Positions 46,119-53,965 of a stretch of 64,000 bases of DNA are shown in pieces. The DNA lies in contig JAOTXT010000015.1 in the NCBI GenBank assembly GCA_029862205.1, forward strand, positions 1 through 64,000, read 5' to 3'. The notes under the pieces were generated by a model, which made no database searches, had not been told where the DNA came from, and worked only from the letters and a program-made list of their open reading frames with translations. Source of the DNA: Paracoccaceae bacterium. GTDB lineage: Bacteria; Pseudomonadota; Alphaproteobacteria; Rhodobacterales; Rhodobacteraceae. Both the position numbers and the translations under genes were made by a program. Every line of letters starts with the position of its first letter. Within the stretch, counting starts at the first letter, position 1.

Positions 46119-47345
46119 TTAGAGAACGCGATCCAGGGCCTCGATCACCTGGTCGATTTCCTGGCGCGAGGTGTAGTGCAAGAACGAGAGCCTGAGCGCC
46201 CCGTGCTCGGGATCGATACCTAGTGCCTCGACCACCCGGCGCCCGTAGAAGTGTCCACCGCCTGCCATCACCTTGTGCAGCGACAGATCGGCCGCCAGCG
46301 CTTCGCCCGGACGTTCATGGACGATGGAAATGGTGGGCGCCCGGCGCTCGGCCTCGCGCGGGCCGATCAGCCGGATATCGTTGCGCCCAGCCAGGTAGTC
46401 GAGCAGCGGTCGCATCAGCGCCACCTCGTGGTCGCGCATCAGGTCGTGGACCCGGCGCGCGCGCCCGTCGGCCGCAAGATTGGTTCGGAAGTGGCGGGTG
46501 TAGAGCGCGTCTGTATAGTCGGCGATCCCGGACATCGCCGCGACCTGCGCATGGTCCGGCCCTGCCGGGGTCAGACGTTTGCCCGATAAATGGGCGTTGA
46601 AATAGTGACCTTGGTTTTCCGCGCGCTCGTTCAGTTCACGGCGCACGACCATGACGCCCTGATGGGGACCATAGGTCTTGTAGGCGGAGAATAGATAGAC
46701 GTCGCATCCCAGCTGATCGACATCCGGCAGCCCGTGCGGCGCAGCAGCAACGCCATCGACGATGGAAATCGCGCCCGCCTCGCGCGCCATCGCGGCGATC
46801 TCGGCAACCGGGTTGATCTCGGCAACGACGTTGGAGGCATGGGGGAACGCGACCAGCCGAGTCCTGTCGTTCAGTAAGTTCGCGAGGTCGCGCGGGTCCA
46901 GGTGCGCGGTCTCCGGATCGATCCGCCATTCGCGCACGGTGATCCCGGTCGCTTCCCAGCGCCGCCAGACGCCGGAATTGGCCTCGTGGTCCTGGTTGGT
47001 GACGACGATCTCGTCGCCCTCGGTAAGCAGCGGGCGGAGCGCATGGGCCAGCACATAGGTGTTCATGCTGGTCGAGGGGCCGAAATGGACTTCGTCGGGG
47101 GCCACGTTCAGGCAGGTGGCGATGCGCTCGTAGCTCTCGTCCATCAAGGCGCCGGCGCGGCGCGAGACCGGGAAAGGATGATCGGGCTGGACCTTGGTCT
47201 CGCGGTAGAAATCGGTCAGGCGCCGGACCGTCGCCTCGGCGGGGTAGGAGCCGCCGGCATTCTCGAAGAACGCCCAGCCTTCAAGCGTAGGTTCCGAGAA
47301 GGCCGGAAACTGGGCGCGGACGAAGTCGAGGTCGAGATCGGGCAT
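46119..47345 (-). CDS. Class V aminotransferase / cysteine desulfurase-like protein
   Basis: A 408-residue PLP enzyme of the class V fold. It has FFENAGGSYPAEATV, FGPSTSMNTYVLAHAL, the cofactor His region TNQDHEANSGVWRRWEA, SIVDGVAAAPHGLPDV and the Schiff-base Lys in FSAYKTYGPHQGVMVV near residue 223. The mobile catalytic Cys loop of true desulfurases (RxGxHC) is replaced by AGGGHFYGRR, so it is probably not an IscS-type sulfur donor. It may be an isopenicillin-N-epimerase-like or selenocysteine-lyase-like enzyme of unknown substrate. Confidence 0.88.
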   Translation of the reverse strand: MPDLDLDFVRAQFPAFSEPTLEGWAFFENAGGSYPAEATVRRLTDFYRETKVQPDHPFPVSRRAGALMDESYERIATCLNVAPDEVHFGPSTSMNTYVLAHALRPLLTEGDEIVVTNQDHEANSGVWRRWEATGITVREWRIDPETAHLDPRDLANLLNDRTRLVAFPHASNVVAEINPVAEIAAMAREAGAISIVDGVAAAPHGLPDVDQLGCDVYLFSAYKTYGPHQGVMVVRRELNERAENQGHYFNAHLSGKRLTPAGPDHAQVAAMSGIADYTDALYTRHFRTNLAADGRARRVHDLMRDHEVALMRPLLDYLAGRNDIRLIGPREAERRAPTISIVHERPGEALAADLSLHKVMAGGGHFYGRRVVEALGIDPEHGALRLSFLHYTSRQEIDQVIEALDRVL

Positions 47346-47381
47346 GGCATCAAAATGGCGGAGTGACCGCCGCCCCACAAT

Positions 47382-48374
47382 CTATCCGTTCACATCCACC
47401 ACGATCCGGCCTTTAACCTGGCCTTTCAGGATCGCGCGGCCGAGATCCGGCAGGTCAGCCAGCGTCGCCTCGGAGATCATTGCCTCAAGCTTTTCCATCG
47501 GCAGGTCGCTGGCGATCCGGGCCCAGGCCTTCACCCGGCTCGCCTGCGGCTGCATGACAGAGTCGATGCCGAGCAGGTTCACGCCGCGCAAGAGGAACGG
47601 GATCACGGTCGCCGGCAGGGCTGCGCCGCCCGCCAGCCCAACGGCGGCAACCGAGGCGCCGTATTTCATCTGGCCCAGAACGCGCGCCAGCATCGCGCCG
47701 CCGACCGCGTCGACACAGCCCGCCCAGGTCTCGGTTTCCAGCGGCCGCTTCACGGTCTCGGCCAAGTCCTCGCGCGGCACGATCTGGGTCGCGCCGAGCC
47801 CGGCCAGGTAATCCGCGGTCTCTGGCCTCCCGGTCACCGCGGCGACCTCGTGGCCGAGATTGGTCAGGATCGCGGTGGCGACCGAGCCCACCCCGCCCGC
47901 GGCGCCCGTGATCAGGACCGGGCCATCGCCCGGCTTCAGCCCGTGATCCTCGAGCGCCATCACCGCCAGCATCGCGGTTAACCCGGCGGTCCCCACCGCC
48001 ATCGCCTGGCGCGTGGTGATGCCGTCCGGCAGGGGCGTCAACCATCCGCTCTTGACCCGGGCCTTCTGGGCATAGCCTCCCCACCAGGCCTCGCCGACGC
48101 GCCAGCCGGTCAGCACCACTTTGTCGCCGGGCTGGAAATCGTCGCTGTCGGAGGACTCGACCGTTCCGGCGAAGTCGATGCCCGGCACGTGAGGGTAGTT
48201 GCGCACCAGCCCCCCTGCCCCGGTCAGACACAGACCATCCTTGTAATTCAACGTCGAATACTCGACCGCCACGGTAACATCCGCCTCAGGCAGCCGGTCA
48301 TCGCCGATCGCCCGGACCGACTGGGTGATGGTGTCATCCTCGCCCTTGTCGACGATCAGCGCGTTGAACGGCAT
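47382..48374 (-). CDS. acuI: Acrylyl-CoA reductase, AcuI/YhdH type
   Basis: A 330-residue MDR-superfamily NADPH oxidoreductase. It starts MPFNALIVDK. It has STLNYKDGLCLTG, PHVPGIDFAGTVE, GWRVGEAWWGGYAQKARV (the hallmark of the AcuI/YhdH group) and the nucleotide loop ITGAAGGVGSVATAIL. In Rhodobacter and roseobacters AcuI reduces toxic acryloyl-CoA to propionyl-CoA, notably in dimethylsulfoniopropionate and 3-hydroxypropionate use. It is divergent from a GntR regulator with a strong dyad between them. No dmdA or DMSP lyase gene is in the window. Confidence 0.93.
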   Translation of the reverse strand: MPFNALIVDKGEDDTITQSVRAIGDDRLPEADVTVAVEYSTLNYKDGLCLTGAGGLVRNYPHVPGIDFAGTVESSDSDDFQPGDKVVLTGWRVGEAWWGGYAQKARVKSGWLTPLPDGITTRQAMAVGTAGLTAMLAVMALEDHGLKPGDGPVLITGAAGGVGSVATAILTNLGHEVAAVTGRPETADYLAGLGATQIVPREDLAETVKRPLETETWAGCVDAVGGAMLARVLGQMKYGASVAAVGLAGGAALPATVIPFLLRGVNLLGIDSVMQPQASRVKAWARIASDLPMEKLEAMISEATLADLPDLGRAILKGQVKGRIVVDVNG

Positions 48375-48419
48375 GGGTTTCCTCCTGGGGTTGTGTGGTC
48401 GCGGCCCTCCAGAATCAAA

Positions 48420-48445
48420 TTGTCAAACAATTGATTGTTTGGCAA
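48420..48445. promoter_or_regulatory. Operator-like 26-base dyad between acuI and the GntR gene
   Basis: TTGTCAAACAAT at the left pairs with ATTGTTTGGCAA at the right, around a TG centre. 11 of 12 arm positions match. It is 45 bases upstream of acuI and 64 upstream of the GntR start, a place from which it could control both. Confidence 0.75.
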
Positions 48446-48509
48446 GCTAGGTGGGTTGCCCAACGCCCTGAAGTGGGCGCGGGCACCTAGACGCGGGCGG
48501 TTGAGACTT

Positions 48510-49256
48510 ATGACGTCGGATGATGCGGCAGAGCGCCAGCCGAGTGCCGGCCATCAGATCGCCGAGGCGATCCGCGAGTTGATTCTGGACGGCAAGCTGA
48601 CTGTCGATCAGCGGCTTCCGGGCGAGCAGGATCTGGCGACCCGGTTCGGGGTCTCGCGGCCAACCGTGCGCGAGGCGCTCAAGCGGCTGGCGGCGCAGAA
48701 CCTGATCCGGACCCGGCGCGGGGCGACCGGTGGCAACTTCGTCAACCGCCCCACCTGGTCCGGCGCCCATGACCAACTGGTCGCGACCGCGACGCTGCTG
48801 ATGACCATGGCGCCGATGCCGGCCGAGACCGTGGCCGAGGCGCGGCTGAGCCTGCTTGGCGCCTGCATGCCAATGGCCGCTGAACGCCGAGGGCCGGAGC
48901 ATTTGCGGGCGATGCGCGACGAGGTCGCCCGGCAACGCGTGGCGGATATCTCGGACGAGGATTTCTGCGCCTCGGATGTGCGGTTTCATCGGGTCCTGGT
49001 CGAGGCGACCGACAATCCGCTGATCGCCTTCCAGATGGCCGGTGTGGTCGAGGCGATTCAGCCGCTTCTGAACATGATCACCTACCGCGAGCGCGACCGG
49101 ACCCGGATCGCCGATTGGAACGAAAGGCTCTGCGACCGATTAGAGGCGCGCGACGTCGAGGGCGCGTTGGCCGAGTTGAGCGCCAGCGCGGACCACACGG
49201 CACAGTTGGCGGCGCGGGCACAGGAAATGCGCGCGGCGGGCGGAAGCGGGTCATGA
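48510..49256 (+). CDS. FadR-subfamily GntR transcriptional regulator
   Basis: A 248-residue regulator. The winged helix (about 15-85) reads IAEAIRELILDGKLTVDQRLPGEQDLATRFGVSRPTVREALKRLAAQNLI; its core G-V-S-R-P-T-V-R-E-A-L is classic GntR. The all-helical FCD ligand domain follows, with SDVRFHRVLVEATDNPLIAFQ containing Asp and His metal ligands. It likely senses a small acid or acyl-CoA. Divergent from acuI and overlapping the DUF2182 gene by four bases (ATGA), so it is also the first gene of the metal-motif unit. Start chosen at MTSDDAAERQ. Confidence 0.92.
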   Translation: MTSDDAAERQPSAGHQIAEAIRELILDGKLTVDQRLPGEQDLATRFGVSRPTVREALKRLAAQNLIRTRRGATGGNFVNRPTWSGAHDQLVATATLLMTMAPMPAETVAEARLSLLGACMPMAAERRGPEHLRAMRDEVARQRVADISDEDFCASDVRFHRVLVEATDNPLIAFQMAGVVEAIQPLLNMITYRERDRTRIADWNERLCDRLEARDVEGALAELSASADHTAQLAARAQEMRAAGGSGS

Positions 49257-50023
49257 ACGCCGTCGGCACACCCTACCTGGACCGCCCGAGGCTATTGTCA
49301 TTGGGCGGGGTTCTGATGATCGCGCTGGCTGCTTGGCTGGCGCTGGGTCTGCTGTCTGCGGCGGGCGGGCACACAGGTTGGGGCAATGCGCTCTCACGAA
49401 GCGTCGCCCTATCAGGCGTGGCCGCATGGCCCGGCCTGACGGCCATATGGCTACTGATGAGCGTGGCGATGATGCTGCCGACGGCGGCGCCCGTGATCGA
49501 TATCTATGTGCGGCTGAGCCGGCGAATCGAGGACCGGCGCGCGGCTCATGTTACCGCCTTCGCGGGCGGGTATCTCGGGGCCTGGGGGCTGCTGGCGGTC
49601 GCCGCGGGCGGCGCGCAGGCTTTTTTGTCCGAACCAATCGCGGCGCGGGCCACCACGCTGCCGGCGGCATGGCCCGCGGGCGGCATCCTGCTACTTGCCG
49701 GGCTCTATCAATTCACACCTCTGAAACAGGCCTGCCTGACGCTTTGCCGCAACCCGCTGACCTTCTTCATGAGCCATTGGCGCGACGGCATCGGCGGCGC
49801 TTCCCGGATGGGCCTGCATCACGGGGCGGTCTGCATCGGCTGCTGCTGGGCGCTAATGGGACTGATGTTCCTATCGGGCGCCATGAACCTGGCCTGGATG
49901 GCGACGCTGGGTCTGGTGATGCTGCTCGAGAAGACCGCTCCCGGTGCCGGCCGCATCGGCCGGCTTTTGGGCCTAGCCATGGCATTGGCCGGTGCCGGAC
50001 TGATCCTAAGCGAATATGTGTGA
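49253..50023 (+). CDS. DUF2182 metal-binding membrane protein
   Basis: A 256-residue inner-membrane protein with about seven hydrophobic segments. It shows the DUF2182 landmarks: LLMSVAMMLPTAAPVIDIY (helix with Met residues), QFTPLKQACLTLCRNPL, FFMSHWRDG and the diagnostic GLHHGAVCIGCCWALM, with His189-His190, Cys194, Cys197 and Cys198. Met, His and Cys in membrane segments suggest a soft metal such as copper, but function is unproven. Co-translated with the GntR gene and followed after 16 bases by a DUF1326 gene. Confidence 0.9.
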   Translation: MNAVGTPYLDRPRLLSLGGVLMIALAAWLALGLLSAAGGHTGWGNALSRSVALSGVAAWPGLTAIWLLMSVAMMLPTAAPVIDIYVRLSRRIEDRRAAHVTAFAGGYLGAWGLLAVAAGGAQAFLSEPIAARATTLPAAWPAGGILLLAGLYQFTPLKQACLTLCRNPLTFFMSHWRDGIGGASRMGLHHGAVCIGCCWALMGLMFLSGAMNLAWMATLGLVMLLEKTAPGAGRIGRLLGLAMALAGAGLILSEYV

Positions 50024-50039
50024 GAATGAGGGGTATCCC

Positions 50040-50672
50040 ATGCTCGATACGACCGAAGTGACCATCCCGAAATGGCGCATCCAGGGCGAGTTGATCCTGA
50101 ACTGCAATTGCACGGTCTTCTGTCCCTGCGTCGTCAGCCTCGGCAACCATCCGCCCACCGAGGGCAGCTGCAAGGCGTGGCTGGGTGTCCGAATCGACAA
50201 AGGCAAGTGGGGCAAGATCGACCTCTCGGGCTTGAACGTCGCCATGATGATCGACATTCCCGGCATGATGGGCGAAGGCGATTGGAAGGCGGCGGGTTAT
50301 TTCGACGACCGTGCCGACAATGCGCAATTCGAGGGGCTGGAACGCATCTTCACCGGCGCGGCGCGGGGCACGACCGGCCTCTTCAAGCTGCTGGTCAGCA
50401 CCTATTTCGGCTCGTCGCGCGAGGCGGTCAGCTTCACCACCGATGGCAATGCGCGCACTCTGACCGTGGGGCGCAAGATCACCGGCACCGTCGTCCCAAT
50501 AGAAGGCGGCGACGAGGGTCGCGACTTGGTGGTCACCAACACCAAATACTGGATGGGTCCGGACATAACGGTCGCCCAGGCGGTCAAGGGCAAAGTGCGC
50601 GATTTCGGCCGGGTCTGGAACCTGGACGGCCGGTCAGCCGAGATCTGCCAAATCGATTGGCGGGGGCCATGA
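50040..50672 (+). CDS. DUF1326 cysteine-motif protein
   Basis: A 210-residue soluble protein with no signal peptide. It begins with a beta segment and then NCNCTVFCPCVVS carrying Cys22, Cys24, Cys28 and Cys30, plus Cys44 in EGSCKAW; this dense motif is the mark of DUF1326 and looks like a metal or Fe-S site. The rest (DIPGMMGEGDWKAAGYFDDRAD, DGNARTLTVGRKITGTV) is beta-rich. It is the partner of DUF2182 in this unit. Start ATG at 50040 with GAGGGG upstream. A long inverted repeat starts eight bases after its stop. Confidence 0.9.
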   Translation: MLDTTEVTIPKWRIQGELILNCNCTVFCPCVVSLGNHPPTEGSCKAWLGVRIDKGKWGKIDLSGLNVAMMIDIPGMMGEGDWKAAGYFDDRADNAQFEGLERIFTGAARGTTGLFKLLVSTYFGSSREAVSFTTDGNARTLTVGRKITGTVVPIEGGDEGRDLVVTNTKYWMGPDITVAQAVKGKVRDFGRVWNLDGRSAEICQIDWRGP

Positions 50673-50679
50673 TTTGATT

Positions 50680-50773
50680 CCGCCTCCCACGCCCCCGCCT
50701 CCCCGCCCAACCACCGATGGTGCTCCGAGGGAAGATCGGTGGTTGGGCGGGGAGGCGGGGGCGTGGGAGGTGG
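50680..50773. repeat. Long inverted repeat, copy 2 (39-bp arms, one mismatch)
   Basis: Left arm 50680-50718, loop 50719-50734, right arm 50735-50773; the only unpaired arm base is the third from the outside. It differs from copy 1 at several arm positions, with matching changes in both arms. It begins eight bases after the DUF1326 stop and ends 16 bases before the next gene. Confidence 0.95.
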
Positions 50774-50789
50774 ACATAAGGAAAACCAC

Positions 50790-51392
50790 ATGACCGGCAA
50801 ACTGTTCCGCTGGCTGGGCCACAATCAGGGACCGCCGTTGGACCCGATGCAAAGCTGGCGGCACCATTGCTGGAAGGCGGCGAAGAAGAAGCTGTTCAAG
50901 CCCCTGCCGCTGGAAGTGGTGCGCCGCCGGGTTGCGCGCGCCACGGCACTGGGGCTGACCTATCACCGTTACGAACAGCTCGTGCTAGGCGGCGGCGAGA
51001 TCAAGGCGATGTTGTTCGCCGGCGATACTCTCATCGTCACCGCGCCCTATGCCGCCAGGGCCGAGTTGCTCGATCAGGCCGCAATCCGCAAGTTGGCGGA
51101 GGTCAGTGGCTGCCGCCGCCTGCTGCTGACAGGGCAGCAGGGAACGCAGGAGATCTGGGCCAGGAATCCGGCAAGCGATCTGATCGAGGCGGCAATCCGG
51201 GTGCCTGCCGCCGATCCGCTGGCCGCGCCACCTCACCGGCCCGACCGGGTGGCGCTGATCGCGGGGCTGAGGGACTGCGCCCTGCCCGCGGGCTCGGTCG
51301 CGCTGGTTGGCAATGGTGCCCATGGGCCGGCCTGGGTTGCTGGCGCGAGGCTGGCCGGCTTCGTGCCCGGCGCCGAATTCTTCGGCGCCTAA
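50790..51392 (+). CDS. Protein of unknown function
   Basis: A 200-residue protein that I do not recognise. It starts MTGKLFRWLGHNQGPPL; the N-terminal 45 residues are basic and Trp-rich (SWRHHCWKAAKKKLFKPL). They are followed by a helix VVRRRVARATALGLTYHRYEQLVLGGGEIKAMLF, quoted in part, and then an alpha/beta region with LIVTAPYAARAELLDQA, RRLLLTGQQ and VALVGNGAHGPAWVAGARLAGFVPG. The last part hints at a nucleotide-type loop but no Walker motif is complete. AAGGA lies eight bases before the ATG, just after the long inverted repeat. A 120-base gap separates it from prs. Confidence 0.75.
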   Translation: MTGKLFRWLGHNQGPPLDPMQSWRHHCWKAAKKKLFKPLPLEVVRRRVARATALGLTYHRYEQLVLGGGEIKAMLFAGDTLIVTAPYAARAELLDQAAIRKLAEVSGCRRLLLTGQQGTQEIWARNPASDLIEAAIRVPAADPLAAPPHRPDRVALIAGLRDCALPAGSVALVGNGAHGPAWVAGARLAGFVPGAEFFGA

Positions 51393-51512
51393 GCCGCGCA
51401 AGGCCCGGCCGAACCCGCCGCGGCCCCGAATATGACGGTTTGCAGACAGTCGCTGGCTTGTTAATAAGCGCCCGTAATCGCAGACGGGGTCGCTTACCCG
51501 GGGGGACGCGCC

Positions 51513-52529
51513 ATGAAGATCGACGAAACCGCGCAAATGATCGCGGGCAATTCCAACCGTCCCTTGGCCGAAGCGATCGCGCGCCGCATGTCGGTCTATC
51601 GCGGCGACCGGACCAAGCTGGCGGATGCCAGGGTCGAGCGCTTCAACGACAAGGAAATCTTCGTCGAGATCTTCGATAATGTGCGCGGGCAGGATGTCTT
51701 CATAATTCAGTCCACCTCGCACCCCGCGAACGACAACCTGATGGAAATGCTGATCATGACCGATGCGCTGAAGCGCGCCTCGGCCAAACGGATCACCGCC
51801 GTGATGCCCTATTTCGGCTATGCCAGACAGGACCGGAAAAGCGCTGCGCGCACTCCGATCTCGGCCAAGCTGGTGGCGAACCTGATCACCACGGCGGGCG
51901 TCGACCGGGTCCTGACCATGGATCTGCACGCGGGCCAGATTCAGGGCTTCTTCGATATTCCGACCGACAACCTCTACGCCGCGCCGGTCTTCGCTCTGGA
52001 TCTGAAACACCACATGAACGGCCGCGACGACCTGACCGTGGTCTCGCCCGATGTGGGCGGCGTTGTGCGCGCTCGGGATCTGGCCAAGCGGCTGGGCGCT
52101 GGTCTGGCGATCGTCGACAAGCGGCGCTCGCGTCCGGGCGAGGTGGATCAGATGACCGTGATCGGCGAGGTCAAGGGACGCACCTGCGTCATGGTCGATG
52201 ACATCTGCGACACGGCGGGCACCCTTTGCAAGGCAGCCGAACTCCTGAAGGAGGAGGGGGCCACCGAGGTCCATGCCTATATCAGCCACGGGGTCTTGTC
52301 GGGCCCGGCGATCGAGCGGGTGAGTTCGTCGGTGCTGAAGCAGCTGGTGATCACCGACTCGATCGAGCCGACACCCGAGGTCAGGGCGGCGAGCAATATC
52401 CGGGTCGTGTCGATCGCGCCGCTGTTCGCGCAAGCGGTCTTGAATGTGGGCAATGACACCTCGGTCTCGTCGCTTTTCCACGAGGAAACACTGGGGCCAA
52501 TCTACGAGGCGTTCTACCGATTTGATTAG
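51513..52529 (+). CDS. prs: Ribose-phosphate pyrophosphokinase
   Basis: A 338-residue class I PRPP synthetase. It has the family landmarks [49 protein letters not shown] and [18 protein letters not shown], and the PRPP loop [12 protein letters not shown] near residue 229. It makes PRPP for nucleotide, His and Trp synthesis. A long inverted repeat begins eight bases after its stop. Confidence 0.97.
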   Translation: MKIDETAQMIAGNSNRPLAEAIARRMSVYRGDRTKLADARVERFNDKEIFVEIFDNVRGQDVFIIQSTSHPANDNLMEMLIMTDALKRASAKRITAVMPYFGYARQDRKSAARTPISAKLVANLITTAGVDRVLTMDLHAGQIQGFFDIPTDNLYAAPVFALDLKHHMNGRDDLTVVSPDVGGVVRARDLAKRLGAGLAIVDKRRSRPGEVDQMTVIGEVKGRTCVMVDDICDTAGTLCKAAELLKEEGATEVHAYISHGVLSGPAIERVSSSVLKQLVITDSIEPTPEVRAASNIRVVSIAPLFAQAVLNVGNDTSVSSLFHEETLGPIYEAFYRFD

Positions 52530-52536
52530 TTCGCGT

Positions 52537-52630
52537 CCGCCTCCCTCGCGCCCACCTCCCCGCCCAACCACCGATACTATACTGAGGGATTATCGGTGGT
52601 TGGGCGGGGAGGTGGGCGCGAGGGAGGCGG
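52537..52630. repeat. Long inverted repeat, copy 3 (40-bp perfect arms)
   Basis: Left arm 52537-52576, loop 52577-52590, right arm 52591-52630, perfectly paired. It mixes bases of copies 1 and 2 and has a private C-to-G change balanced in the other arm. It begins eight bases after prs. Confidence 0.95.
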
Positions 52631-52801
52631 AAGTATAAAACTACTATCGAATCCAGCCTTGCCCGGAATCAGGGCTTCCACTATACAGCGCCGAGTTTTC
52701 CAATAGCCCGATGCGCGCGCGGACTCGCTCGACCCGGCGAAGCATCGGATCACTTGAGGCGCGGCACATGTGCCGCAAAGAACCCCATGGGGAGCCGCTG
52801 G

Positions 52802-53023
52802 ATGAAGTCCGATATCCATCCCGAATATCACGAGATCACGGTTAAGACGACCGATGGCACCGAGATCCCCATGCGCTCGGCATGGGGCAAGGAGGGCGAC
52901 AGCCTGCAGCTGGACATCGACCCTGGATCGCATCCGGCTTGGACCGGAGGCGCCCAGCGCCTGATGGATACCGGTGGCCGCGTGTCGAAGTTCAAGAAGA
53001 AGTTCGAAGGTTTCGGCTTCTGA
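52802..53023 (+). CDS. rpmE: 50S ribosomal protein L31
   Basis: A 73-residue ribosomal protein, starting [19 protein letters not shown]. It carries [32 protein letters not shown], quoted in part, which is the L31 core. There are no cysteines, so it is the zinc-independent form. Start at 52802 preferred over in-frame codons upstream because HPEY is the usual N-terminus. Intergenic space of 170 bases before it probably holds its promoter. Confidence 0.94.
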   Translation: MKSDIHPEYHEITVKTTDGTEIPMRSAWGKEGDSLQLDIDPGSHPAWTGGAQRLMDTGGRVSKFKKKFEGFGF

Positions 53024-53069
53024 AATAACTTTTGGGGCCCGGCGTATTCGGGCCCTGTCGAGATCACGG

Positions 53070-53094
53070 GGCGCGTCCGGCAGGGCGCGCCTTT
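53070..53094 (+). terminator. Weak terminator-like hairpin after rpmE
   Basis: GGCGCG/CGCGCC arms with a ten-base loop, followed by TTTC. A second hairpin GGGCCCG/CGGGCCC lies at 53035-53055. Transcript end after rpmE is likely but not textbook. Confidence 0.5.
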
Positions 53095-53116
53095 CAATTG
53101 GAGGCCGGGCCGGGCA

Positions 53117-53935
53117 ATGACCACTCCCGCGCATGTGATCGTCCTGGGTAATGAGAAGGGCGGCGCAGGCAAGTCGACCACGGCAATGCAAATCTTTGTC
53201 GCGTTGGCCCGGGCGGGACACCGGGTCGGCGCGTTGGATTTGGACCTGCGCCAGCAGAGCTTTTTCCGCTATCTCGACAATCGCGACGCGTACGCCAAGC
53301 GGATCGGCAAGCCGCTGCTGATGCCACGGCGGATGAACGTGACGCCATCGAACGCGATCTCGCGCGATCACGCGGCGGCCGAAGATCAGGCGCAGATGGC
53401 CAAGACCTTGGCCGAGTTGTCGCGCGATTGCGCGTTCGTCGTGATCGACACGCCAGGCGCGGTGACGCCGATGGCCGAGGCGGCCCACATCGCCGCCGAC
53501 ACGCTGGTCACACCCATCAACGACAGTCTGATCGATTTCGATCTTTTGGGCCGGGTTGATCCGGTCGACGGACGGGTGTTGGGTCCCTCGATCTATGCCG
53601 AGATGGTCTGGTCGGCGCGTCAGCGCCGCGCCGCCCGCCGGATGAAGCCGGTCGATTGGGTGGTGCTACGCAACCGAATCGCAACGCTGGATTCGCGCAA
53701 CAAGCGCAAGGTGGGCAATGTCATCGACGAGCTGTCTAAGCGGATCGGCTTTCGGGTGGTGCCCGGTTTCTCGGAGCGTGTTATCTTCCGCGAGCTGTTC
53801 CTCAGCGGTCTTACACTATTGGATCTGAAGACCAATGGACCCGTGCCCTTGACCATGAGCCATGTGGCCGCGCGCCAGGAGGTGCGCGAGATGATCAAGG
53901 CGCTGGACCTGCCGGGCGTCGGCCCGATTGAATAA
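53117..53935 (+). CDS. mipZ: Division-plane positioning ATPase MipZ
   Basis: A 272-residue ParA/MinD-type ATPase. The deviant Walker A GNEKGGAGKST spans 11-21, switch I LDLDLRQQSFFRYL and switch II VVIDTPGAV follow, and DSLIDFDLLGRVDP is typical of MipZ. In Caulobacter and Rhodobacter it forms gradients from the poles with ParB and blocks FtsZ assembly away from midcell. GGAGG lies upstream of the ATG. It precedes ugd by 30 bases. Confidence 0.95.
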   Translation: MTTPAHVIVLGNEKGGAGKSTTAMQIFVALARAGHRVGALDLDLRQQSFFRYLDNRDAYAKRIGKPLLMPRRMNVTPSNAISRDHAAAEDQAQMAKTLAELSRDCAFVVIDTPGAVTPMAEAAHIAADTLVTPINDSLIDFDLLGRVDPVDGRVLGPSIYAEMVWSARQRRAARRMKPVDWVVLRNRIATLDSRNKRKVGNVIDELSKRIGFRVVPGFSERVIFRELFLSGLTLLDLKTNGPVPLTMSHVAARQEVREMIKALDLPGVGPIE

Positions 53936-53965
53936 ACACAGTCTCAACTGAAACGGAGTGACCGG

